Shown here piece by piece: positions 45,271-58,073 of a stretch of DNA of 64,000 nt. The number at the start of each line of letters is the position of its first letter. The stretch's first letter is position 1. The notes beneath the pieces were generated by a model. It saw only the letters and a list, made by a program, of their open reading frames with translations. It was not told the origin of the DNA and did not search any database. A program made the translations under genes and the position numbers. Origin of the DNA: Pegea sp. RAD2-039 (lineage: Eukaryota > Chordata > Thaliacea > Salpida > Salpidae); NCBI GenBank assembly GCA_034620365.1, contig JAQGEQ010000299.1:744001-808000 (forward strand), given 5' to 3'.

Positions 45271-48200
45271 TGAGTATAAATTAGAAAAATGAAAAAATCT
45301 TAAGTTATCTAAAAATATATAATTTTTTAATAAGTGTCGCTTTGAAGTCTTATGAACTTCCATTAATAAAATGTTCTCTGCTTTTCACAATTGAAAGTTT
45401 TTAAGCAATCCGCTACTTTAAATAAAGTTATTTAAATAAAAAGTGGGAATACTTTTCAAATTAACGTTTTCAAGCTATTTCTACATATTTATTTATAATT
45501 CTTTACAAACTCAATGTCAAAAATAATCTTAAATACTTCAAATATTTTCTTTTTTTCAAGAAGTTAAACTCATCAAATAAGTATTAGGTAAGGGATGATG
45601 AAGAAATGAAATTTTCAATAAAACTGAGCAATTTGAAATTAATTTTTATCTTTTCTTTTATGTAGTTATCTTAAATTAAAAATATCTTTAGTTGTTCGTT
45701 AGCATTAAAAAAAAAACTATCTATTCCAAATTAAATAACAGGTTTTTTTTTTAGAATAAATCAAAATAATGTTAATGTTTAAAAATGCATTTCTTTAGTA
45801 TACTTATTATATTAAAAAATTATAAATTACAAGCTTGTTCAAGTCTCTTTTTATGAAAATAAAAAGCACTTCTTTAATTAGCAGCTTTCATCTATAAGAT
45901 GGTCCATGAAAATTATAAAATCTTAATTCAATAATTTCTGTCGAAACTAATTTTGCACTTTGTGCACAGTTGTTGGCTCGTCGTAGCTAAATAAGTAAAC
46001 AAGTCAATTTTCAAGCTGAATTTTTACTTATAATGCTTTAGTGAACAGTTTTACTTAATACTTCTGACAATTTGGTTCACTAAATCATTGTTTTAGACAT
46101 ACAAAATTCAATAAAGTTTATAAGAAGGTAAAATCATCTAATATAAACCATCTTGTATCTTTTATCGGTCTCTTATTATGTTGAGAATACCTTTGTGTCA
46201 TATTTGAGCTTTTGAAACATTTTGATTATAAAAAAAAGCGTTAAAATCTTTAAAAAGTTTTATAACCAATTTATAAAATACTTTGACAAAAAATGTTAAT
46301 GCAAGTAGACTGAAACCATAATTGAAGTTTTGATTACTAATTTGATATTGTTTTGTTTACTCTATAAAAATTTTTATATAAAAAAGTTACCATTTTTACT
46401 TTTACTTTTAAAGCTGCATTCCAATTTTTGCTCCAAAACTTTACAAACCAAAATAAATAGCAACTTCATAGTATACTTTCTATGTTTTAATTAAATATTT
46501 ATCAAAATAGATATAAACTCAAATATCGCAGCAATTTTTGCAGAAAATTTTTCATTCTTAAAGATTAAAATCAAAATTTTGTAGAAAAATCTCTTCTATA
46601 AGAACTTGTTTACTTTGTAGAGCTTTTTGGCTTGAAACTTTATACTAAAGATTTGTTGTATTTATGCCATATTAACTTATTTGAAAAAAACATTTTGCTT
46701 TTAACATATTTTTATCATACAACATCAGCTTTGATAAGTAATCTGATCTAAGAAAAAACTTTTCTCATATACTTTACTAGACAAAAGTCAATTTGTTATC
46801 AATATTTTAAATTTGCTTTTATAAAAAGTACTATTTATGACTTGGTACAAACCAAAACATTGTAGGCTGAAAAACTGGAGCAAACATTTCTTTATCAAAA
46901 AAATAACAAATCTTTATTCTATTGACTTATCTTTTCAATCAACTCTTAGTTAACTTATAAAGTTTTAAAGTTATAATTTATTTTGATTACTCATTAAATA
47001 AATTTTGTTATTTTATCTCAACAGCGGTATATATTCAACGCTCACATCAGTAAATAATTATAAGTTAACAAAACAATGAATATAAAGATAAATCTCATAT
47101 GACAACATGTTCAGCTTAATTTTGTCACCTGCGTTGCTACTAACATATATACAGAGGAATTTGATAATTGTCATAATATTATTAATTCATTTTTGATGAC
47201 ATGCCTCATAATATCGTTAAAAAAGCTTAACATATATTTATTGCAATATTTCTTTAATGACAACATTTGTGTAATAGTTAAAACTTATGAACATACTTTA
47301 GTTATTTACTTTTTAACTTTATATAGCTGAATCGTTTTTGTTTTGTTTCTATCTTATTTAATGTAAAAAGTAGTTCAAAGTTTTATTTCCATTTGAAAAA
47401 TGAACTGTTAAATGAGGACATATTTCGTTTTCGAAATTGATTAAAAACTTTATCTTTACAAAATCAGTTTACTTTTACTAAGCTGAGAATTTTAACTTAC
47501 TGTAAAATCTTAGCTGTTTCATTTTTGTACTTTAGATGCTTAAATTTTCAAACATTTAAACAATAAATTAAACTTTCTAGTTAAAAGAAAACTATATCAG
47601 TTATATAAATGATTTTTTTAAATCCTATGTAAGTCTTATCTTTATTTTGGTGAAACATTTTTTTTATTTTTTACGTATATTTTCAAGAATTTTTTTAATA
47701 ATCCAAGCTATCTTTTGAAAAATGTTGTAATCTCAAAAAAGCTTATCTATAATCTGAAGTTATTCCACTACTCCTCTGACTGAAGTCACGTTTTATATAG
47801 CTCAAAAACTTTTATTGATATTTTTCAACACTCTTTTTTTACAAAAAGAAAAATAGATAAAAACATGTGTCAACAAAAAATCATATTTCTCGAATAAATC
47901 AGATAAAAGCTAAAAGAATATATTTAACTAAAATCTATCTTAAAAATAAAGCATTCATTTTTTCGTATAGCTTTAAACTTATTATAGCTACTATTCGTAG
48001 AGTATAATGGAGATTTCCGTACGATATTTCATTAATTGAAATTTAAAGAAAAATAAATCAAATTCAAAGAAAACTTCTAGAATAATAATAGTTGTTTTAA
48101 GTACATGCAAGTTGTCAGTGTCAATTGAAATGACATTTAATACTGAAAACAGGCTTGCAGACTGTGAAGGCTTACGAAGTTGATTTTTTCTTTATATAAC

Positions 48201-51200
48201 TTCATTTATTTATCATATTTAAAAAGTCATCAATCAGATCAACTTATTAACCTTATAGGACGCTGAAATAATAAATAGATGCTGTCTAAAGTGTTTATTC
48301 AGATATTTTGATGAAAATTTATTTAACTCAAGGTTAACTTGTGGAATAGGGCTAAAAATACAACGAAAAGTAAAAATAACTTATCACTGAAAAACAATCT
48401 TTCTTGAAGGTGTTTATGTGGAACTTTGAAATTAATACTTTGCTATTTCAGTTTATTTTGACATTTGTTTAATATCAGTAACCTTTTTATTGATCGGATT
48501 TCAAAAATTTGATTAATATTTCAATTTATAAATTTCTTGTATCAATTTTAAAGGCCAAGAAAAACAAATAATGTTATTAAACAATCCATCTAAATTAAAT
48601 GATGGTTTGAGTGAAAAAGTTATTTGAAACAAAATAAACTAAAAACTCTAGAAGGTTAGATAGCATTTAAATGCCTTCTTAAAAAAGACCCTCATTTTTG
48701 TTCTTTAATATTTTTCTGTCTTAAAAAATTCAGTTTTCAAAAATTGATTTATTTTTATTTCAAAAATCTATACAAACTACAAAATGCAATAAAAAGCTTG
48801 CTTAAAAATGTATAAAGGATTTGAAGTAAAAAACTGAAGAAACAGTTTCAATAAACTTTATGTAGAAGATTCTTTGATTAAAGTTCACCTAACATTCAAC
48901 TATAGAATTTTAGTCGTTTGATATTTCTTCTCAATCTCAATGAGCCTATAGATTCAAAGATGTACGAGTTGTAGAATAAACAAGTCATATAAAAAAACAA
49001 TACGACTCACCTAAGCACATTAATGGCTAGCTATACAACTTACAACCAGACCATAGCTGAAAAATACGCTCATGTAAACTTCTTATCAAAACATTAATAG
49101 AGAAAAAATATCATTGCTTTATAAATACTTTTGTTGCTAACTTGTATATGAAGTAAATGGAAACCTAAAAACAAAATTTTAGTTTGTACAATTGAAAGCA
49201 AGTGAAGGTAAGGAGAAAATGTTTAGTTGATGAATTTGCCGCTATTTTTACCCAATTGAAACAATAAAAAAAACTTATTATGTTAACTTTTTATTAGAGT
49301 GAGGCTTCACTGAATTAACCTTTTTAATTTTTAATATGGTAAGTCATATGCCCCGATAAGAAAATTTCATCACTTTTTTGTTGTGAAAACGATTTGAAGA
49401 CTTCGATTTTTTGCCCTTGAGCAATTCAAATTTGTACAATTTATGTCCAACATGTAATTAAAAAATATTTCTTCAATGTTTTCAACCAATCCAAGCTATG
49501 AGGAAGTTTACTCGTTTTCTTATGAATAATTCATGAATTATTTCACCATTTACTTTTATTTTGCACTTCTTATATTCAAAAAAGCAATATAAAAAATTTA
49601 TCATTAAAACCTGCAGGTCTAAGCTTGATTTGAATGAAAATTTTATCTTGCAAAATGGATTATTTTCTGTTTTTCAAAAATCAATATTTATTCGAGTGAT
49701 AAGCCTCTTTAAAAAAAAATTTGATATATGCATATTCAGAGCCTATGAATTTATTCTAATAGTTTTTCCTGTATTTTGATATTCTTATATCTGACTTAAG
49801 TGAAATTTCTTACTTTGTACATAAAAAAATAAGAAAAAATATCAATTTAAAAATATATACTTGCTTAACAACTTGTTTGAAATGCTATTTGATATTTTAT
49901 GATGGAAATTATATACTCATACAGTTATTCAAACTATTTTCTTTTTCTACTTCCAACATAATTAAATATATGAACAAACAAACGAAATAAACCATGTCAA
50001 AACTAAACGTGCAAACCTTTGCTAAAAATTGTTTTCCAATTTGCACAAGTGTATCCTTTAGTAAACTCACAGGTGCAATTTATAAGGTTTAAATGTCAAG
50101 AAGTTAACCTTTTCAATGCTACGTCTTTCAGTTTTAAAGTCTTTTAGCTTATTGATACGTAGGCTCAAGTAAATCACAATAAAATAGAAATTTATTTATT
50201 TTGTGTCCTATAACATTTTGCATGTCAAAAATTTAAAAATTCTTGAACTGAAATAAAATTAAATAATATCGAAATCTAAAAAAAATTTGAATAAAACTGA
50301 AACATTTAAAAATATTTCTAATAAAATTCATTTTTTATATAAAAAGTTGTGTTGTTATAAAAGCACTTCAGTTGAATGGGTTTTATTTTCAAAAACTATA
50401 TTTCTTGACTTCCTGTGGTTTTAAAATTTGTTCAACCAATTCATTAAACTAAGTGAGCTTAGTATAAAAGTAAAAAAATAAAAGTTTCAACTAATACTCA
50501 GCTCTATAATATCTAATTAATAAGTTTGACAAAATCTATTTTTTTTATTTTAAGCTAATTGCTTTTTTCTTCAAGTCAACACCTACTCAATTTTATTGTA
50601 TAGTTTGTTTTAAAAACCAGATGACGCTTTGTTGAGTCTTACTAATTTTTTGCATGATAAGTTTCATTTGTTCTCCTTTTGCATTGTAGTAATATTTTCT
50701 TTTATCATAAGCAGAGCAAAGTCTCTATTCTGATTGCATTAAGAATAGTTGGAAGGCTTGAAAGTTTAGATTTCTCTATGTAAGCATTTATTTATCACCT
50801 TTTAATATATCTACCAAACCATAACAGTTTGAAAGTAATTGATGATGTTTTTTCAAACGATATAAAATAGCTTTACGAAGTCATATAAGTGAATTAAAGC
50901 TCCTTATATGGAAGCTGAACTTTTATTCCTGTTGAAACTTGACATTAAGTGGATGACGTTAAAAACAAATTGCACAGTTGCAGTCCAATATACTCAATCA
51001 ATTCAAGATACATCTAAAAAACATATACAGCTTGAAATTTATTTTACGCTTCAGTTCTAAGCAATGAAGCTTTCAAGCCACTTCAGTTTCTTATTTAGAT
51101 ATAGTTTATATTTATAATCACGCTGTTGTAAAGTTCAGACCAAAAATAAACACGATATTATTTATATCCTATTTCACTGATAAGACTTTCACTTGTTTAG

Positions 51201-52256
51201 TTATAATCAACTCACGGATTGAAACACAGATACAAGAGCCTAAAATAATCGAAATGAATTGAAGTTGAGTTTGGTCATTATTTTAAAACTTAGCTCGATT
51301 ATATAAATTCATAGCTTTTTTATTATTATTATTAAAATTATTTAATTTCCAAAGGTACAATTTAACAAAACGTGCCGATTTAAAAAAAAATACAGGGGTT
51401 CAAGTTGAAAATTTTAAAATTTTGAATCTCGTCTCACTGTCATTTTTAGCTTAGTGACTTCATTCAAAACCTTACCTAATTATTTCCTGCATCATCTGGT
51501 GTTTTGTACTTTAGCTGTTTTTTTCTATTATTCATCATGTTTAGTATTCTTTTTGTTGATACTATAGTATTTGGTAAATATAAAAGTAACATTTATTCTA
51601 TAGAAATGATTAATTTTTAGTAGTATAATTTTTTAAGCAATGTTTAATTTATGGTTATCTTTAGATAGCCTGGTTGATATTTATTTTATTGATTATGTTT
51701 GCTTACTTTTAGCAAAAAATGTTAAGCTACATTCCAGGCGTTTGTTTTTATAACAGTCTTATAAATTTTTTATGTCTGATATACTCATAACATTATAGAG
51801 AGCTTTTTTAGTTTGGTAAACTTAATTATATAAGCTTGAGTCTATCTTGAATAATTCAGACGAGTATCAATAAAACCTTTTTCTAGTAAACCTTATTGGA
51901 TGATGTTTAAGACATGAAATTAAACACAAAATAAAGATTTTAAGCAAGCAAAAGGCGACAACCTATACCTATATGCAATCCATATTCAATAAATAAATTA
52001 TATTTGACTAATACTGTTCACAGCTTTTTCTAGAATAAATTTGATATTGCAATTTGTTAATTGCAGCAAAAAAGCTTATTATGATACTACAATACTGTTG
52101 CTAAGTTATGAGCTCTGTATGGTTACACTTTTATGACATTTAAACGAGTTTTTAGATGCTAAATATTTAAAAACGATTTTTTAGTTTAAACTGTTTTTAT
52201 TTGCTTAAAGAAATCTCCATAGTAAGTTTATCAAGCTTTCTATGAAAAGTTGTAAA

Positions 52257-55205
52257 TAGATTTGGAATGCATGTACAAAAGAATTGATTAAATTACTGTT
52301 TTCAAGGAAGCAACTATTTTTCAAGTCTTTGTATAATAAAATTTTTTGAATTTAGTAAGGCCCTATTTGATATTTTTATATTACATATTTGACAATTTAA
52401 TTCATTGGGTTATTGGTATAGTAAGCTGGAATTTTAACATCTTAAATGTAAATGTCTGATTACACTTAGTTTGAAAATACTTCAAATTATTTTTTTATGT
52501 TCAATTTGCTTAGTTTGACCAAATTACCATGTCAATTTGGTCATTATCTGTGTTCTAAATGCTATATGTTCAAATTGTAAATGCATAAAATGTTATTATA
52601 TGAAATCTAATTATAAGATTCACTGGTATTTACTTAGTACTGATTTATAAAACAAATTGTATACAAAAGTGTTTATAGAGTAGTTTCTGCTCAAGTCACT
52701 TAAGATTTGTATATCCCTCAGCATAAAAACAATACTTATATGTATGTATTATTATAATAAGTTTATAATTATTATAAGAAACATATAGTTCTATTTGGTT
52801 GTGATTGTCTTTATGAAGTATATAAATTCAAAATTTCAATCACTATAACACTTAATGGATTATAGAACATTGCACCAAACAACATCTGCTCCTGGTCAAG
52901 GTTTGTTTACAAATAAATATGTTAATTTAGTTGCTTATTATCTAACTTTTTATTATTTACATAGAATGTGGTACAAGTAATTCTTTCAGCCAGTCAAGTC
53001 ATCACGTTGAAAACTTCAAGTAAATTACAAAATCTGTTCTTTAATGTTTTTTATGATGTAAAGTTTACTTTTTATTAATCTTAGAACTTTTGATTTACTT
53101 CTATTTAACATTACAGCATTTATTAGAAAAGCAATCTTATTGGGTTTTAGCTGAGTAATGTTATTTTATGATAAGTAGATTTTCTATCTAAGTAGATAAA
53201 GTTTATTAAATAAATTGTTGAATCAGTTCAAAAATATATTGATTTTTTGAATTTTAAAAGCAGTGAATTTAGTAATATGTGTAAGACATTTTTGGTTAAA
53301 TGTAAAATGATATGGTTATAAAGATACTAATTTTATAAATTAATAAAATAAATTTATATGAATCGATTAGATTTAATAATCATTTAATATAGCAAAACTA
53401 ATTTGGAGAAGCATAAAACCATTTGCTTCATTATGTATTGTGTCATGCTAATTAAAGTTTTTATATAAAGTTTGTCTGTCTGCGTTTTGCTTGATTCATG
53501 TAGTAATTGTTAAGTTTGAATTTAGAAACTTTCTATACCTTTAATCTGCCATTTGCTATAAAATAATCTGACATTGTTGAGCTATAGAAAAAATAAATGA
53601 AATTGTTGACATACTTTTGAATAAATATAATTATTTTTGTTAGCGTTGAAGTTAAAGAAGTATATCTTTAGAATTTATAAACAATTTGTTCAAGTTTATT
53701 TATATAAAGTATCATTTACTTTTGATGTTCAAAAATATTAAAAAAATCAATTTTGAAACTCTTTTCACAGCATAACGATAATCACCTTTAAATGTTATCG
53801 ACTTATTTATCGTCTTAAATTATAATTGATATTGATATATTGTCGAAGAAAAAGTGAAATTTTATGACACAAAACTACTAATTTGCTTTTCATCTACTTG
53901 TGTTGTCGATATTTCATTTTAAAGAATTCTTTTTCACTTTTTATGTTAAAAACTTCATGTATTTTTTTCTGATAGATAATCAAAATAATTTAATCATGAA
54001 TTTTTTGTTGAAGCTTTTATATAATTTGAATTATTAAAAACTGAAAGTAAAAACTCAAATTCATCTTTTGATTTCAGTACAAAAGTCGAAAACGTCGAAT
54101 TAACATCGTTTGCAGCTGGTTTGTAGAAATTCAATCACTTCAAAATTATTTTTTTTATTTATTGTTTTAACTTTTATCAAATATCTTTAATCACAAACTT
54201 TTTAAATTATCAACAAAAGTGATATAAAACTAACAAACATTTTAAAACATTTTATGTTCTAAGAACTAATGGTTGGTTTGAAATAAAGTATCTGAATGAT
54301 ACCATCTTCTAATTTTCTTTATAAATATTTATTTGTTTAGAGAAGTTTACTTGTTTGTTGTTCCGAATTAAACAAATATTGAAAATTTGTAGAGCTCTAT
54401 CAGTTTTATTTTGAACTTATTTAATTCGTTCCATAAAACTCTGAGAATGAAACTTTATTTCAAGTGGTTTAATAACGTCATGAACAAATAAGATCTAAAA
54501 ATATTTGTGGTCTTTTATTGCTTCCTTTTTTTTTACATTCTACAATAAAGTTTTTAAAACCAAATATTCGGAAATTATTACTTTAATATCTAATTTTTAT
54601 GTCTACTTATGGTAAATTATTGTTAATTTCAAAAATTGTATTTGTAAAAGTTGTTTAACCATTTTTTTTCAAAATTGTCATTTTAGTGTTTTTGTAATTA
54701 ACAGACGAAGTAGTCTAGGAAATTTCTCTACAAATTTTATTTTGGCTTTTAATTTTTTCTTTATTATAAAACAAGATTTTCCAGGAATTTGGATGCTTTT
54801 AAAGCGGTTTTTACTGATGTTAATTATAAACTAATTTACATTGAGATTAGATTAAAGGTTTAAGCTTTGATCCTTGTCTGGTGATCAGCAAAGATAATAA
54901 CATGCAATGTCACTGTAGTGTCAAAACTTCACTTGAAGCTTGTAGTTAATGAACAGTAACCATTACACATGTATTGATCTATATAAGTGAACTAAACTTT
55001 TAGTCTCTAACTACTAAATTAACTGCATTTGATGAATTTAGATTTTTTAAAAAGGTTTTCACTGGTATATATGCAATTAATGCAAATATTAAAAATATAA
55101 ATTTCATTTTAATTTCTTTTTATTATAATAAATTTTGTAAAATGATAAAATTCTCCTTATTTTTCAAATCATAATTTCTTCAATTTTATCAACCTGGCAA
55201 CTTGT
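52257..55205. repeat. Right arm of the long inverted repeat (pairs with 1-2953)
   Basis: This is the reverse complement of 1-2953 with scattered single-base differences. The inner junction is near 52257, where the left side enters LINE leader sequence and the right side continues with unrelated AT-rich DNA. At the outer side the match is still intact at 55205, the partner of base 1. No gene was seen inside. Confidence 0.93.
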
Positions 55206-55258
55206 CTATCCTAAGAGCTTGAATATTTTTTACTAATTCATTTCTGATTTAGTGATTC

Positions 55259-56159
55259 ATGTGTTTCGAAAGTTTCAGTTCTGTCAACTTCTGTTGTAAA
55301 AGTCTTCTTTTTTTCAATATCTGTTTTTGGTTTACAAAGTTGAAACATTTCTATAACTTTAGAAAATCATGAAAATTCAAAATCAAATTTCATTCAGAGA
55401 ATTACTCTTTTGAGTCTGAAGAGAAATCTTTGAACTCTTTAAGATCTGAAAGTCCATCTGCATGTTTTTCGAGAAAAAGAACTTCTTACAATGATCAACA
55501 GGTGATCTTCAAATGATCATCTCAAAAAGTTATTTTAAATCCATTTTTGTTTAGATTGCCCAACTAGAAGACTCATATTACATGAATCCTTATCCGACAC
55601 CACTAACTCGCTCACAGTTAGCAAATAAGCTGGGAGTCCTCGAAAGTAAAGTGAAGGTTTGTTCGATGACATCATCTACAGGCATCTAAAGATTAGTTGC
55701 ATTCAGATTTGGTTTCAAAATCGAAGAGCTCGTGCTAAAAAGCATCGATATGCTCCTCGTGACTGGCGGCAACAAAAAGAGTTCAAATTACGAACTTTAA
55801 GTGATACGGAAGGTGATGATGAAGAACAAAGCAACAGGCGGATAAATTTTATTCCATCAAGTTGTTGGATAAAAAAATTTCCGGTTTTAGATGACTTGCA
55901 ACAACCCAATGATTCTCATCAAATAACGTCAAATACATTAGAAAATCAAGAAGTGTTGGAGGTTGCAAGCAGCACACAGTGTAATATAGCTCCTCACCTT
56001 TTGAGAGACGGCGCTTCAAATGGTTTTCGTTTGCCTGTCCTGGATAGCGGATACTGTGATACTTATCTTATCTCTACTATAGATGATCATTATAAACAAG
56101 GTTGCTCTAAAGTGGATGCTAAGATTGAAGATTTTCCCAAAAAGATCAAGACAGAATAA
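55259..56159 (+). CDS. Divergent paired-like homeodomain protein
   Basis: This is a sequence-specific DNA-binding transcription factor. Four exons join in frame to 233 residues: 55259-55301 (least certain), 55398-55501, 55555-55656 and 55707-56159. The homeodomain occupies exactly 60 residues (38-97). It has Arg at position 5, Leu at 16, the NPYP segment at 24-27 region, and helix 3 IWFQNRRARAKKHR with Gln50 and Asn51. An intron falls between homeodomain positions 46 and 47, the site characteristic of paired-class genes, and another between 12 and 13. No paired domain or OAR motif was recognised. The C-terminal 136 residues are unrecognised. Introns are 50-96 bp. A TTTAG acceptor lies 6 bases before the ATG. 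AATAAA at 56211-56216 would end the transcript. The gene begins 54 bp outside the right inverted-repeat arm. Confidence 0.85.
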
Positions 56160-56210
56160 TTTATTTGATTTGTTTCTCTTTGATATTACTATTATCAAAT
56201 TGAATTTTTG

Positions 56211-56216
56211 AATAAA
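56211..56216 (+). terminator. Poly(A) signal of the homeobox gene
   Basis: AATAAA lies 51 bases after the stop codon. Between here and about 56900 the sequence is AT-rich with no recognised feature. Confidence 0.5.
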
Positions 56217-56899
56217 TTATATAAAATATTCTACACTACTTGTGACATTTGTTGCTATTTATAGAATTAAAAATAGTACAATTGATGCATAGTGGTGCTT
56301 TTAAATGTATTTCTTTACTGCTACAAAAAGTTAAGTAACATCCATTGTGGTTTAATTTTATTTTATGATATTAGAAATGGATTTCAAATACTAGTAATGA
56401 CTTTTAGTGGTTTTTTTAGTTCAGCATCTTTCTGTTACTTATAAAGCTATCTAATAAGTAAAATAAAAAAAGTCCGAACGTTTATTGGGTGACATCAAAA
56501 ATGCTAAAAGTAAAAAAAAAACCAAGAAGGTTACAAAATATTTGCTATGATATAAATCAAAACCATAAATATTAAATTAGAAGTTCTGAAATTTGTATGT
56601 AGAAATATATCTGATGAATATTGAATGATTTTCTAAACTTTTATTCTGAACTTGATATTAGTTTTGTTTATTATAAATTTGATATAATCCATAAAAATTT
56701 TAATTATCATCTTGAAATTACTCAACGATTTTTAGTACAGACATTAATGATGAACTTTCCAGATCGAAATAACTGATAGATGAAACTTTATGCTTTAAAT
56801 ATATATTTGTAAAAACAAATGTATACTACCAATGTGTCTCAAATGTAAATTACCATCTTCAAATTTTCAAAAATTTTTCAATTAAGTTTCTGTTAAAAG

Positions 56900-57657
56900 C
56901 GTTTGCATTAATTTAAATGAAAGTAAATATGCAAACATCTTTGATAATAGTTTAGAGATGCATTAGCTTTACTACATAGAAATCTTTGATCTCGAAACTT
57001 TAGGCTTATCTTAATAATAGAAAAACATGAACACTGAATCTGATTAGTTTTAGTTTATACCCGTCTATTAATTCATATACTTCAAGAATATGTTTATAAT
57101 CCATCTTATTTTATATAAAAAAAACAACCTTTATTATTAAGATATTCATTTACAAAGCTTAAATACTCATAAGAATTTTGATTAAAAATTAGGCAGCAGA
57201 AGAAAACATGAAAGGGTTTTAAATCCTGCAAAAGATAAAAAAGCATAGCAACAGAGTCGACTTGACATCTAAGCTTGTAAAACATTCTTGATTTATTAAA
57301 AGTATATTTTGTCAAGAAATACTTGCTTCACACGAGTTATGATTCTGTAGCCAAAGCGCTTAACACTCCCCTGCTTCCAGCAATTGATAAAAAATTCAGT
57401 TTGCAAAAAGCATATTTAAATTTATGATTAAAAAAATTACTAATTAAAATAAATATGTTCTTAAAAATAACTAATAGTTTAATACTATATGACAGCAGCT
57501 GGGACTTTCCCTGCCTTGATCGTGTACTAGCTTCAAAGGTAGGAACTTTATTTTCAATAAATAATTCAATTTGAAATATAATCATTACTGTTTTTCAAAG
57601 AACATCAAATTTGCCAAATTGATTTCATACTCTTGTGTTAATTTTATATCAGGAGTT
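56900..57657 (-). other. Scattered minus-strand exons weakly resembling the C terminus of Integrator subunit 8
   Basis: Several short, GC-richer pieces with splice-like borders occur on the minus strand: about 57657-57589 (EYEINLANLMFFEK), 57531-57490, 57372-57325 (GSVKRFGYRIITRVKQ), 57274-57180 (DSVAMLFYLLQDLKPFHVFF) and about 57105-57060 (DYKHILEVYELID). In order and spacing they resemble, from memory, the INTS8 C-terminal helices (a VIKR motif, then VAILCQFLREID, then a YxxIWDV motif). I could not join them into one clean frame, and no exons for the rest of that large protein precede them before SART3. They may be a truncated gene copy, an unrelated gene, or coincidence. Confidence 0.25.
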
Positions 57658-58073
57658 CTTAAAAAGAGCACAATATAAAAATTAACATTAGAATTTTATT
57701 ATATGATGTTTAAACTTCATTTGAAATATTAAGTCCAAAATAAAATTATTTATTTTTTAAATTTTTGTTTAACTTTCAATATTATCTTTAGTTTTGTTAT
57801 TAATAATAATAAAATAATAAATTAGATATACATTTGAAATTTACCTATCATTGTCCTAGTAATCTAAGTGTTTAACTAAAATCTCAATATTTTTATATGC
57901 TTTATATATAGAATAATTAAAAAAATATTGATATATAAAGTGATTATTATTTATCATTAATTTTAGTGGATTAATTATTTTGATATAAATTCTATTATGA
58001 TAGTTTTATTTAAACTATTTAAATTTATTATTTAAATTTATTTTTCTTTAAAATTTTTCAAAGTATTTTCAAA

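Larger units (their letters stand above)
42900..52256. other. Gene-desert stretch up to the right inverted-repeat arm
   Basis: About 9.3 kb of AT-rich DNA. Frames longer than 60 codons are few and of random AT-type composition. The only items I note are the tRNA-like element at 45165-45270 and a 23 bp near-palindrome at 43958-43980. Part of it may be promoter or first intron of the calcium-sensor gene, whose start codon is at 42850 on the minus strand. Confidence 0.55.

Noticed and set aside
49561..49779. 72-codon plus-strand frame in the gene desert
   Set aside because: Composition is Lys/Phe/Ile-rich as expected of random AT-rich DNA. No motif, splice or neighbour support.
55659..55706. 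Upstream Met as start of a short homeobox protein
   Set aside because: This segment is a 50 bp intron with GT and AG borders. Splicing it out gives an unbroken 60-residue homeodomain.
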